Source: Ascidiimonas aurantiaca (lineage in GTDB: Bacteria; Bacteroidota; Bacteroidia; Flavobacteriales; Flavobacteriaceae). From it: a DNA stretch of 64,000 nucleotides. The notes beneath the pieces were generated by a model. That model saw nothing but the letters and a program-made list of their open reading frames with translations. It had not been told where the DNA came from and did not search any database. The stretch is taken from the NCBI RefSeq assembly GCF_037646345.1, contig NZ_JBBEWR010000013.1, positions 62,001-126,000 on the forward strand. Reading direction: 5' to 3'. The translations under genes and the position numbers were made by a program. Shown in pieces: positions 1 through 8,456 of this stretch. Position 1 is the first letter of the stretch, and each line of letters begins with the position of its first letter.

Positions 1-735
1 GAGGTTCATGTTCATCTCCGATAGCATAATTCCGTTTTGTTCAAACTCGATAGCAGATGGTATTTCTGGGAGATGACCATTCTTTTTTATAAAGCTTTCA
101 AGGGTTTCCAGACTCATCAGAATATAATCTTTGGTAAAAACATAATCAGGAGCAGGAACGTTTAGATCCACTTTTACCTCTTCTGCGTGTATTTTTCCTT
201 TTACGGTAAGTTCCATATCGGGATTTGCTGTGCCGATCCCAACTTTATTTGAAAAAAATACAGGGTATCGTGTACTGGCCATACCCTGTACTCTTCCTGA
301 GATCTCTATTTTTCCGGTAAGCGTATCTGTCGGGTTATATATGGGGGTGGTTATTACGGATATGCCCGTATCTGCAGTTATGGTTATGTTAGAGGGGTTA
401 TCAATACCTTCCAACTCTATATCTAATACATATTTACCATTTATGCTGCCACCTCTTATGTTAGCCACATGATTCTGATTAAAAAAAGTGTTATTGGCAA
501 TATGAATAGATCCACCCTGGTCAAACTCCATTAATGAGATATACATGGTTACATTGGTATTCCTATTGTTTCCGCTAAGTCCGGATATGGTTACCTTTCC
601 GTGAGCGAGCCAGTCTCCTTCAAGAATTCGGTACCAGCCATCTCCGTTAGTAAGTGAGAATTGAGTAGTGGTTTGTGCCTGAGAGGTGAATGAAAAGAGA
701 AGGGATAAAAAACAAATGGGGAGTAGTTTTTTCAT
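1..735 (-). CDS. Secreted tail-fibre-like protein, 3' end outside window
   Basis: Partial gene: 245 codons read without a stop from an ATG at 735 to the window edge. It begins with a clear signal peptide (MKKLLPICFLSLLFS, then TSQAQ). The last visible part has a GIGTANP segment, then GHLPEIPSA and GIMLSEMN. That combination is typical of Bacteroidetes secreted proteins that resemble phage tail-fibre or endosialidase-chaperone proteins, with a coiled coil expected beyond the edge. Two more in-frame ATGs lie just upstream (741 and 744), but the lysine-rich signal peptide starts at 735. The ligand and role are unknown. The family resemblance is good; the function is not established. Confidence 0.75.
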   Translation of the reverse strand, partial: MKKLLPICFLSLLFSFTSQAQTTTQFSLTNGDGWYRILEGDWLAHGKVTISGLSGNNRNTNVTMYISLMEFDQGGSIHIANNTFFNQNHVANIRGGSINGKYVLDIELEGIDNPSNITITADTGISVITTPIYNPTDTLTGKIEISGRVQGMASTRYPVFFSNKVGIGTANPDMELTVKGKIHAEEVKVDLNVPAPDYVFTKDYILMSLETLESFIKKNGHLPEIPSAIEFEQNGIMLSEMNMNL

Positions 736-890
736 AATCATCATTGTATTTGGAATTTTACGAGCTTTTTAGAAAGAAAAAAGATATAGTTACTCTCTAA
801 TGTTTTTATTTCTGTTAGGGATGTATAAAAATGAAAAAAGGAATCTAAAAAGATGTTTATAGATCTGGAAAGTTCCTGAAACAGATCCAA

Positions 891-918
891 AACAAAAGGC
901 CTCCTGGAGAGGAGGCCT
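891..918 (-). terminator. Intrinsic terminator of the 62-aa peptide gene
   Basis: A perfect 9-bp stem (897-905 with 910-918, arm aggcctcct) closes a 4-base loop. On the minus strand it is followed by TTTTG. It starts 20 bases past the stop codon of the small peptide gene at 938-1126, which supports that gene being a real independent transcription unit. Confidence 0.8.
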
Positions 919-937
919 GCAACTTTGTAGAATGCTG

Positions 938-1126
938 CTAAAATTTCCAGCAATTGCATTGTGAGTGAGGAAGTGACAATTGATCTTCCCGGCAGGTACG
1001 TGCCTGTGTATAGATGTCTGCCTCCTGCCCGGGAGGGTTGTTTGCTGCGCCACCGTTAAGGTGATCAACTCTGGAAATTAAATACTTTTTCAATGGTAAT
1101 TTTGTGAAATTACTTTTCTTTTTCAT
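938..1126 (-). CDS. RiPP-precursor-like peptide (62 aa), GG leader
   Basis: The start is ATG at 1126. The N-terminal half is lysine-rich and reads KLPLKKYLISRV then DHLNGGA. This resembles leader peptides of Bacteroidetes natural-product precursors (class I lanthipeptide-like or GG families), which carry a K/L-rich stretch, an IS-L element and a double glycine. The segment after GG (about 36 residues) holds Thr and Ser residues and three cysteines, with two in the C-terminal CNCWKF. A strong terminator follows within 20 bases. No modification enzyme, radical-SAM protein or peptidase-ABC transporter is seen in the window, so processing would have to act in trans. It could alternatively be a small peptide of other function. 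The leader resemblance is seen; the modification is inference. Confidence 0.5.
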   Translation of the reverse strand: MKKKSNFTKLPLKKYLISRVDHLNGGAANNPPGQEADIYTQARTCREDQLSLPHSQCNCWKF

Positions 1127-1258
1127 AATATTATTTTTAATGTCTTAACAAATTAACAAAAAAAACCATAAAAAAATAAAAGAAAAAAATTATAATTATA
1201 AGAATATACGTTTTTCTATTTTGTAAGAAAGGCTAGAGGATATCTTTTTTGTCTAAAA

Positions 1259-2845
1259 CTAATAAATAAGGCTTTTTAAGTCTTCGAGTGTATTAGCTTC
1301 TTCCGGTTTTTTGTCTTTGCGCCATCTGGCCATTCTGGGAAAGCGAACGGCTACACCACTTTTGTGCCTTGCAGAAGGGGCAATGCCTTCAAAAGCGATT
1401 TCAAATACCAGTTCGGGGACAACCTGGCGAACGGGACCAAAGCGGTCTAAGGTATTCTTTTTTATAAATTGATCGATTTTTCTGAATTCTGCATCTGTAA
1501 GTCCTGAATAAGCTTTGGCAAATGTTACCAGTTCTCCCTCGTGCCATACGGCAAAAGTATAATCAGTATATAGATTGGTCCGGCGACCATGGCCTCTCAT
1601 AGCATAGGTAAGTACGGCATCTATAGTGAGCGGATCTGTTTTCCATTTCCACCAGTCACCTTTTTTTCTTCCCACTCCGTAGGTGGCATCTTTTCTCTTA
1701 AGCATTAATCCTTCGCTTTTTTTCTCACGAGCCTGCTCTCTTTCAATAGCGGCATCTTCCCATGAAGTAAATGTTATCGTTTCTGATAGTTGTATGGGGA
1801 GCGATTGGTGTTGTAAACTTTTAAAAAGGATTTGCAGTTTTTCTCTTCGCTTTGAAAAAGGAATGTTTCGAATGTCACTACCCTGCCATTCCAGAAGATC
1901 ATACGCTTTAAGGATCACAGGTGTTTTTTCAAGCAGTTTTTTTGAAACGGTTTTACGGCCTATCCGGGTTTGCAGATCCTGAAACGTACCTATCTGTCCG
2001 TTGGGGAAAGGCAGTAACTCTCCGTCCAGTACAGTACCGTGGGGCAGGTGCCTGGTAAAAACCTTGAATTCAGGATATTTATCAGTGACCAGTTCTTCGC
2101 CCCGGCTCCACACAAATACTTCCTGGTTTCGTACTATTACCTGTGCCCTAATACCATCCCATTTGTGTTCGGCAAACCAATGGTTTACAGACCCCAGTTT
2201 TTCCGGGGTATCTTCTAAAGCATAGGCAAGATAAAAAGGATACGGGCGACTGTGCAGGTCCTCAGGGTTTTCTTCAAGTATCAGTTGTTGAAAGGTAGTT
2301 GTATCGGGCGTCCAGTTTCCCATAAGTTTGTAAGCCAGCAGGTCTTCTTCAATGCTGGTGGCTCTTGAGAGTGCCCTTGTCATTAATTTTTGACTTACTC
2401 CAATACGGAACCCTCCGGTAAGTATTTTGTTAAAAACAAACCGTTCATAATACCCTAATTGCTGCCAGTGAGACTGTAAATAGGTTTTTTTTTCGGTTTC
2501 TTCGGCGCTGTGCAGGGCTTTGATCTCTGTGATTATTTGAGTAAGGGATTTATGAGTTTCTTTTTGTGCGGTAGGAACTACCAGGGCAATGGTTTCGGCC
2601 AGATCGCCCACAATGTGATAGGATTCTTCAAACAACCATAGGGGAATATTTGATATTTCTGATGCCCACTGTCTTAAAAGTGTGGTGTTAACAGGTCTTT
2701 TGGGTCTGCGATGGGAGAGCAGAGCAATGGTCCAGAGTTTGTCTTCATCATGAGCACTCTGAAAATAATTTGCCAAAGCTTCTACTTTGGTATTGGTTTT
2801 ATTAGTGCTGTCCAGTATCTTAATGAGTTGTGCAAAATCTTTCAT
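1259..2845 (-). CDS. ATP-dependent DNA ligase (ligase/exonuclease-associated type)
   Basis: 528 aa. It seals nicks in duplex DNA using ATP. The nucleotidyl-transferase motif I is KWDGIR with the adenylated lysine at K228. It is followed by a motif III-like SRGEEL segment, the VLDGELL strand (about 273-278), and the motif IV/V region SEGLMLKRKDA to WWKWK. A helical DNA-binding domain fills residues 1-200 and an OB-fold the C-terminus. It lies 6 bases downstream of a metallo-beta-lactamase-fold exonuclease. This matches the bacterial ligase-associated repair pair, which elsewhere also includes an Lhr-like helicase and a metallophosphoesterase; neither is next to it here. It is distinct from the essential NAD-dependent LigA and is probably a DNA repair enzyme. 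Confidence 0.92.
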   Translation of the reverse strand: MKDFAQLIKILDSTNKTNTKVEALANYFQSAHDEDKLWTIALLSHRRPKRPVNTTLLRQWASEISNIPLWLFEESYHIVGDLAETIALVVPTAQKETHKSLTQIITEIKALHSAEETEKKTYLQSHWQQLGYYERFVFNKILTGGFRIGVSQKLMTRALSRATSIEEDLLAYKLMGNWTPDTTTFQQLILEENPEDLHSRPYPFYLAYALEDTPEKLGSVNHWFAEHKWDGIRAQVIVRNQEVFVWSRGEELVTDKYPEFKVFTRHLPHGTVLDGELLPFPNGQIGTFQDLQTRIGRKTVSKKLLEKTPVILKAYDLLEWQGSDIRNIPFSKRREKLQILFKSLQHQSLPIQLSETITFTSWEDAAIEREQAREKKSEGLMLKRKDATYGVGRKKGDWWKWKTDPLTIDAVLTYAMRGHGRRTNLYTDYTFAVWHEGELVTFAKAYSGLTDAEFRKIDQFIKKNTLDRFGPVRQVVPELVFEIAFEGIAPSARHKSGVAVRFPRMARWRKDKKPEEANTLEDLKSLIY

Positions 2846-2851
2846 ACAAAT

Positions 2852-3880
2852 TCAGGCAGATTCCGGTAATTTTTCAGTAGCATCGGTGCTATCGAGGTTT
2901 TCACCTTCATACCGGGTATTTTCTGTAAAGGCGTCATAACCCTGTTCGCGAAGATAGCGGGCAAAGATATCGGTATATCCATGGGTAGTGATTACCTGTT
3001 CACAACCGGTGGTTTTAATAGCAGAGAGGAGCCCTTCCCAATCGGCATGATCTGATAATACAAACCCCTTGTCAATAGCCCTTCGTCTTCTCGCCCCCCT
3101 AAAAGCCATCCAGCCGCTTGCGCTAGCGGTCACATAAGGGGTGAATTTTTTGAGCCATACGGTACCATGGGCAGATGGAGGAGCCAGTATGAGATTTCCG
3201 GCTACTGCATTTTTATGGGTGTCACGGGTAATTTGTTCGGTAACCGGAAGGTCGAGTTGGCAGCGTAAAACATGGGTCATGTTTTCAACGGCTCCGTGGG
3301 TGTATATTTTTCCTATGGAGGTGTCGAGATATTTGAGAAGGCGTTGTGCTTTGCCTAAGGTATAAGCAAAAAGTACTGATGTTTTTCCTTCGGCTTTGTT
3401 AGTGGCCCACCACTGATTAATATCAGTAAACACTTCTTCCTGTGGGCGCCATTTAAAAGCAGGGAGCCCAAAGGTACACTCGGTAATAAATGTATGGCAC
3501 TTTACCGGCTCAAAGGGAGCAGAGATACCATCGTTCATCACTTTGTAGTCACCTGTAAATACAACTATCTGGCCTTTGTGTTCTACCCGTATCTGGGAAG
3601 ATCCCGGAATATGCCCGGCCGGATGAAAACTAAATTTTACATTTTTTATAACAAAGGTTTCACCATATTTCCTGCCGCTGGCATTAACGGGTCCCAGACG
3701 GTGTTTCATAATGGGCAGATTGTCATGATGCGAAATATAATTTGTATGCCCGTAGCGCGCATGATCTGCATGCCCGTGTGTAATTAAGGCATGTTGTACT
3801 TTTTTCCACGGGTCCAAATATACTCCGGCAGCAGCACAAAAGATGCCTTTATCGGTAAACGTAAGCAATGGTTTTTTCAT
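2852..3880 (-). CDS. Ligase-associated DNA exonuclease (MBL fold)
   Basis: 342 aa. The metal-binding signature HGHADH is at residues 35-40, followed by the later metal ligands FHPAGHIPGS and FTGDYK, and a C-terminal SDHADW and THGY. This arrangement is that of the beta-CASP-like metallo-beta-lactamase nucleases (Artemis/SNM1-like), which process DNA ends. The gene ends 6 bases before the ATP-dependent ligase starts, so the two are co-transcribed and probably act in one end-processing and sealing pathway. The biochemical role is assigned from the family. Confidence 0.9.
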   Translation of the reverse strand: MKKPLLTFTDKGIFCAAAGVYLDPWKKVQHALITHGHADHARYGHTNYISHHDNLPIMKHRLGPVNASGRKYGETFVIKNVKFSFHPAGHIPGSSQIRVEHKGQIVVFTGDYKVMNDGISAPFEPVKCHTFITECTFGLPAFKWRPQEEVFTDINQWWATNKAEGKTSVLFAYTLGKAQRLLKYLDTSIGKIYTHGAVENMTHVLRCQLDLPVTEQITRDTHKNAVAGNLILAPPSAHGTVWLKKFTPYVTASASGWMAFRGARRRRAIDKGFVLSDHADWEGLLSAIKTTGCEQVITTHGYTDIFARYLREQGYDAFTENTRYEGENLDSTDATEKLPESA

Positions 3881-3939
3881 AGATGTTGAAAGTTATAAAA
3901 AATATACGGGAATAGATTTTAAAACCCTGTATTAATAAT

Positions 3940-3947
3940 TATCTTTG
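3940..3947 (+). promoter_or_regulatory. Promoter -7 box for TerB-like gene
   Basis: TATCTTTG matches the Bacteroidetes TAnnTTTG element and lies 25 bases upstream of the ATG at 3973. No good -33 TTG was found at the usual spacing. Confidence 0.5.
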
Positions 3948-3972
3948 CCATTGCAAAAAATAAATAAACATT

Positions 3973-4404
3973 ATGTCAATTTCAGATCTGTATTCAAGTG
4001 GTTTCAGAGAACGTAACCGAGATCATTTCGCTGCAATTATAAGAGTGGCTCTCTCTGATGGGGTCATTACTGATACTGAAAAAGCATTTTTAGATCGTCT
4101 TGCGAAGAACCTGGATATTTCAGATGAAGATTATGAATTAATTCTGGAGAATCCGTCTGCTTATCCAATTAATCCTCCGGTTTTGTATGATCATCGACTG
4201 GAACGTCTTTATGATATTGGCAGAATGGTGTATGTTGATCATCTTGCTAATGAAGATGAGATGAGGCTTATGATGCGAATGGGTATTGCTTTAGGATTTA
4301 CCCCTGGAAATGTGGAGTTTATTGTAAAAAAAGCTATGTATCTGCTTAATTTGGGAGTAGATCTGGATGATTTTAAAGATGAGATAAAAAATATGAACAG
4401 ATAA
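3973..4404 (+). CDS. TerB-like domain protein
   Basis: 143 aa, all-helical and acidic. Residues 18-100 carry the TerB/DjlA-type pattern: an AAIIRVALSDGVITDTEKAFL helix pair followed by an ELILENP-like turn and a second repeat of helices. Such domains bind metal or act as membrane-proximal adaptors, but the function in this family is not known. It has its own promoter-like box and ends in a strong bidirectional terminator, so it is a single-gene unit convergent with the DUF1353 gene. It has no signal peptide and should be cytoplasmic. Confidence 0.75.
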   Translation: MSISDLYSSGFRERNRDHFAAIIRVALSDGVITDTEKAFLDRLAKNLDISDEDYELILENPSAYPINPPVLYDHRLERLYDIGRMVYVDHLANEDEMRLMMRMGIALGFTPGNVEFIVKKAMYLLNLGVDLDDFKDEIKNMNR

Positions 4405-4410
4405 TCAAAA

Positions 4411-4434
4411 AAAACCCGGAAAGCTCCGGGTTTT
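4411..4434. terminator. Bidirectional terminator between convergent genes
   Basis: The stem aaaacccgga with its complement tccgggtttt (loop aagc) is flanked by A and T runs on both sides. It serves the TerB-like gene (plus) and the DUF1353 gene (minus). Confidence 0.85.
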
Positions 4435-4448
4435 ATTTTTTTGGTAAC

Positions 4449-5036
4449 TCACCATCGGGGTCCTCTTGCCCAAACTCCTGCAAACATGGTTTGTGCCTTT
4501 AACAAATCTACTCCAGATGCCAGCATGGCTTCATGAAATACCCAGTGTACATCTGTCCAGGGTCTATTTCTTCGGTCGCAGGCATAATCGTGAATCACCG
4601 ATGCTTTACGATATTTACCTGAGAAAGGCCCGCCAATAATACCCCAGAGTTCCTGAGGTATGGAAGCACCATCTACTATCCAGCCTGCGGGAGTTACCCA
4701 TTGTATCCCGTGAGGGTCTGTAAAAGAAAAATCTCTTAAGATCTGCATACGCCTTCCATCCGGCAGCCATTGTGCTTCTACTTCGCCCGAAAAGGTACCG
4801 AAGGAAACCGGACTGGAAAATGTAGAATCAGGTACATCAAATTCTCCCCACATGTTTAAACCGTTGTGTATACATCGTGACGGTTTGTGAAAATAATGAC
4901 CCCTAACAGTTGCAGGCATATGGGCACAGGTATCTTCCCAACTTACTCCTGATGGGATATCCCATAAAATGGAAGAATATTGTCGATATCCCGGTTTTGA
5001 CTGTCCGTCTTTTTGAAAATCACCCCATTTTGGCAT
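4449..5036 (-). CDS. DUF1353 domain protein
   Basis: 195 aa. The C-terminal half has the DUF1353 pattern: WIVDGASIP, then ASVIHDYACDRRNR, an aspartate-containing segment WTDVHWVFHEAM and GVDLLKA. The conserved HDY, DGASIP and HEAM residues suggest a catalytic fold; DUF1353 members occur in phages and secretion-related loci. The N-terminal 90 residues have no recognised domain. No signal peptide is evident. It is convergent with the TerB-like gene. No function is assigned. Confidence 0.7.
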   Translation of the reverse strand: MPKWGDFQKDGQSKPGYRQYSSILWDIPSGVSWEDTCAHMPATVRGHYFHKPSRCIHNGLNMWGEFDVPDSTFSSPVSFGTFSGEVEAQWLPDGRRMQILRDFSFTDPHGIQWVTPAGWIVDGASIPQELWGIIGGPFSGKYRKASVIHDYACDRRNRPWTDVHWVFHEAMLASGVDLLKAQTMFAGVWARGPRW

Positions 5037-5083
5037 ATGATATTGTTTTGTTTTGAATTTTACTTCTTACTTTTATTTAAGCT

Positions 5084-5830
5084 TTAGTAAGACCGTAGTT
5101 GTTTTACCAAATTTGATTTTTTTAACTGATATATTTTTTCTGACAGTCCATCTTCATGATTCTTTTTAATGGTATTTTGAGTATCATCCAATTTTTGCTT
5201 AAAAATTTCAGGGGTTACGGAATACGAGATTTTTTGAACGCTAAAAGTGTTGAAATAATCTTCGGCCCATACTACCAGCCCGGGCAGGCCAAGATAATTT
5301 GAAGGGCCGGTATTTACCGGAATCTCCTGAGTAAACCATGCTGTTAATAATAATTTTTCATTTTTAGAAACTGCTTTTGTGCAGGTAAAACCTAAAATTT
5401 CCTTTTGTTCGTTGGTAATTTCCCATTCTATATCGCCTATGTTTCCATTAATAAAAAAAGTTTGGTCAAACACCGATTCATTCCTCTGGTAAAAACCATC
5501 ACTTTTTTTTAAACAATATGCTATTTTGTTCTCGGGGTCGGTCCAGTAATCTTCTTTTCCTTTTACTTTAGTGATTTTAAGTGTATCAAAAACAAATATT
5601 GACTGATTAGTGGCAGGATTTATATGTAATGTGTAAAAATGTTCATATCCGGCCCGTAATGCATAATCCAACTCTATTTTCTCCTGAGAATCGGTGTCAG
5701 AATGATTAAAGTAATACTGACTAAAAGGAATGGATTTATAGGTTACGGTTATTATTTTCTCTTTGGTAGATTGAGAAAAAGCATAATTAAAAATTAAATT
5801 GAGAACTGCTAATAGAAGTATTTTTTTCAT
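5084..5830 (-). CDS. GLPGLI family secreted protein
   Basis: 248 aa with a signal peptide (MKKILLLAVLNLIF, then NYAFSQS). The family-defining motif appears as YLGLPGLVVWAED near residue 180, preceded by an ILGFTCTKAV strand typical of the family. GLPGLI proteins are surface or periplasmic proteins of Bacteroidetes of unknown function, often next to outer-membrane receptor-like proteins. Here it follows such a receptor-like gene by 10 bases and is the last gene of the peptide cassette that begins at 10159. Confidence 0.88.
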   Translation of the reverse strand: MKKILLLAVLNLIFNYAFSQSTKEKIITVTYKSIPFSQYYFNHSDTDSQEKIELDYALRAGYEHFYTLHINPATNQSIFVFDTLKITKVKGKEDYWTDPENKIAYCLKKSDGFYQRNESVFDQTFFINGNIGDIEWEITNEQKEILGFTCTKAVSKNEKLLLTAWFTQEIPVNTGPSNYLGLPGLVVWAEDYFNTFSVQKISYSVTPEIFKQKLDDTQNTIKKNHEDGLSEKIYQLKKSNLVKQLRSY

Positions 5831-5840
5831 AATTAGTTTT

Positions 5841-8456
5841 TTAGAATTTAAATTGTAGACCTGCTATTAAAAAGCCCAGTATATTTGGGTTTAGGGTTTG
5901 CTGACTAATACCCTCGTTGGTACTGATATTGAGACTGGATATATTGTCTGGCACTATATTAAACAAGGTTAAAAGAGACGACGAACGTAATGTAATGTAC
6001 AGATCATCCTTTATTTGAAACCTGGTATCAAAATCAACATCTTTTCTTGAGAACCGGGTACCATCAGAATTAAAGAAATTTAAAATAAACCGTACATCAT
6101 AATACACTTTTCCTTTCTCACCTATTATTTCAAAATAGGATATAAAATCCTTTTGTTCGTTCAACAGATCATCATCCAGATAAAAGATATTTTTATTGTA
6201 GGTAAGCGAAATATTCATTTCGTTAAAAAACCAGTTTTGAGGCTCAAAAGAAGATGTAAAGCGATATTGCAGATTACTTGTTTCAAGTGGTACCTGTTGG
6301 TTGTTTAAAAGTGTTTCACTATCGTAAAAGGTATAGTTTATAAGAGATCGTAACGATATTTTATGGAGGTTCTCTGAAAAGTAAAACCCCTTACTTCCAT
6401 ATATGGAAGAATTGTAGATCACCTGTGTGGGAATTAGAAAGCTTTGAAATAAAAGGGTGTTGTTCTGCACAGACTCAAAAACACGCTGTATTGTGTTTTT
6501 TTGTTGGGTTATGCTAATGTTTGTTGACAGATAAGAAGATTTTGCAATGCTTTTACTTCTGTATTGTGCATTAAAACCCGTACTTTTTTTTAAGGTGAAG
6601 TTTAGAAGGCTGTCTGACAGAAATACATTATTGAAGGAATTTACGATCGTATCTAGCGTCATAGCAATATTCTGGCTGTCATAACGATTGGCAAAAGATA
6701 AATTGATGTTTTTGTTTCTACCTATTTTAGTGTCTAGAGAAATATTGGCAGGAAGGTATCTGAAGGACTTCTTACTTCTTAGATCAATCTCTCTATAGGT
6801 GGGAGCCAAACTGATAAAATAATTAAGCCTATCATTATCACCACGTATTATAAGAGTTCCGTTTACCCAGCTGTCATTCCTCACTTTTCTTTCTGTAGAT
6901 ATAGTGTTTAAAGATGTTTCATTAAGAACGTGATCGCGTGCTTTATAGTAATTAAGTCCCACAATTAGATTTAAAAGGTTTTTAATTTTGTAATCGTAAA
7001 AATTCCTCAGAATTATCTGTTGATTTTTAATGTCTATTTGTTGACTTAGACTATCTGTTTCCAGAGAGCTTTCAAAATCAGATTCTAATTTGCTGGATGA
7101 GGTTTCATGAAGGGATTGCAGCTCACTTGTGAAAATACTTTTACTGTTAATCAGGTACTTATATAGTGTTTTATTTGAAAAACCAATAGTGTTTGTTTTT
7201 ACCATATCTTCGAAGGCAGATATGTTTTCATTAGGGGAAAAAACAAGCTGTTCTGTGGTGTTTACTATATTTTTATTCCCTATAACTGTATTAAAACGAT
7301 TTGTAATTACAGAGTTCTGGTTAATAACCAGATCCAGGGTAACATCGGTACTTACTAAATTGGCCTGGTTGTTATTTTGGTTTGTTTCTTCGTTAAGTAA
7401 TTGTTCTTCACTGTCTCTGCGTATGCGTGAGATCTCAAATGTGCGTTCTCCATTATTTAGGTACACAACAGCACTTATTTTTGCATTTTGGAAATTACGC
7501 CTTAGTGTAATGCTGGTTCCATTAAAGAAATCCCGCGAAACGCCCAAATTTTGATCTGCTTCAAAAGTATTGATTATATTGGTAAATGTATTGGAAAGCT
7601 TAATTTCTGTATCATTATTAAATATCTCATCAGAGAAAGCCTCTCTGTTAAGAACGTTATTCGTATTTTGAGAAGCAAAGGCGTTGAGTTCATCAGAAAA
7701 ATACATGCCTTTAAGTCTCCCCAGATATTTGTTTTTGTACCCGTAATTGGCATTAGCATCAAACTTCATAATACCTTTAAAGGCATCTTTGGTTTCAATA
7801 TTGATGACCGAAGTCTTTCTATTGGCAAACTCTATATCAAATTGATTTTTATAATTGTTTATAATCTGAAGACCTTTTATCATATCATTGGTAATGTTGT
7901 CTAAAGCAATATTATTCTGATTTATGAATACTTCCTTTTTATTAACCAGTATCTTGTTAATTGGTTTTCCGTCAATCATAATAGCTCCATTATCTGAAAC
8001 TTCCATTCCGTCATTCTTTTTCAAAATGTCTCTGAGAGTTGAGTTTTGTGTAAGATTTAATTTTTCGAGATCAAGATCAACCGTGTCTTTTAACTCTTTG
8101 GCAACTACCTCTACTTCTTTAAGCCTGAAGGTTTCTTCTTCGAGTATGACCTGCAGATTTTTTTGATTTTTCTCAACCAGCACTTCTTTCTTTTTAAAAC
8201 CCATTGAAGAGAACTCTAAGATCACTTGATCCGTTTCATTTATCTCCAAACTAAACTCACCTTTTGTATTGGTTATGGCATATGTAATTATTTTTCGGGA
8301 TTCCATATTCATAGCCACAACGTTTACATACGGTAAAGCATCGTCGTTTATATCGGTTACTTTCCCCTGTAATATGTTTTGTGCCCCAGACCATTGGTAA
8401 AAAATAATCATGAGAAAAAAGAAGGATCTAATTTTTGGTTTTAAATCTAAAATCAT
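5841..8456 (-). CDS. CarboxypepD_reg-like / TonB-receptor-like outer membrane protein
   Basis: 871 aa. After a signal sequence (about 1-25) comes a carboxypeptidase-regulatory-like beta-sandwich (about 28-105: LQGKVTD, DALPYVNV, KGEFSLEI). Next is a plug-like segment (DGMEVSDNGAIMIDGKPINKILVNKKE), then a long beta-rich region ending in an aromatic residue (AGLQFKF), as expected for an outer-membrane barrel. It is shorter than canonical SusC and lacks an obvious TonB box. Its first 29 bases overlap the HTTM gene. Placement in a peptide cassette suggests a role as peptide exporter, receptor or immunity component, but this is inference; plain nutrient uptake is also possible. Confidence 0.82.
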   Translation of the reverse strand: MILDLKPKIRSFFFLMIIFYQWSGAQNILQGKVTDINDDALPYVNVVAMNMESRKIITYAITNTKGEFSLEINETDQVILEFSSMGFKKKEVLVEKNQKNLQVILEEETFRLKEVEVVAKELKDTVDLDLEKLNLTQNSTLRDILKKNDGMEVSDNGAIMIDGKPINKILVNKKEVFINQNNIALDNITNDMIKGLQIINNYKNQFDIEFANRKTSVINIETKDAFKGIMKFDANANYGYKNKYLGRLKGMYFSDELNAFASQNTNNVLNREAFSDEIFNNDTEIKLSNTFTNIINTFEADQNLGVSRDFFNGTSITLRRNFQNAKISAVVYLNNGERTFEISRIRRDSEEQLLNEETNQNNNQANLVSTDVTLDLVINQNSVITNRFNTVIGNKNIVNTTEQLVFSPNENISAFEDMVKTNTIGFSNKTLYKYLINSKSIFTSELQSLHETSSSKLESDFESSLETDSLSQQIDIKNQQIILRNFYDYKIKNLLNLIVGLNYYKARDHVLNETSLNTISTERKVRNDSWVNGTLIIRGDNDRLNYFISLAPTYREIDLRSKKSFRYLPANISLDTKIGRNKNINLSFANRYDSQNIAMTLDTIVNSFNNVFLSDSLLNFTLKKSTGFNAQYRSKSIAKSSYLSTNISITQQKNTIQRVFESVQNNTLLFQSFLIPTQVIYNSSIYGSKGFYFSENLHKISLRSLINYTFYDSETLLNNQQVPLETSNLQYRFTSSFEPQNWFFNEMNISLTYNKNIFYLDDDLLNEQKDFISYFEIIGEKGKVYYDVRFILNFFNSDGTRFSRKDVDFDTRFQIKDDLYITLRSSSLLTLFNIVPDNISSLNISTNEGISQQTLNPNILGFLIAGLQFKF

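Noticed and set aside
741..1068. Additional minus-strand ORFs around the RiPP-like peptide
   Set aside because: They cross the terminator hairpin or overlap the peptide gene in another frame and have no recognisable features.
7129..8166. Several open frames opposite the receptor-like gene
   Set aside because: They lie wholly within a long gene with clear signal peptide and domains; no independent motif.
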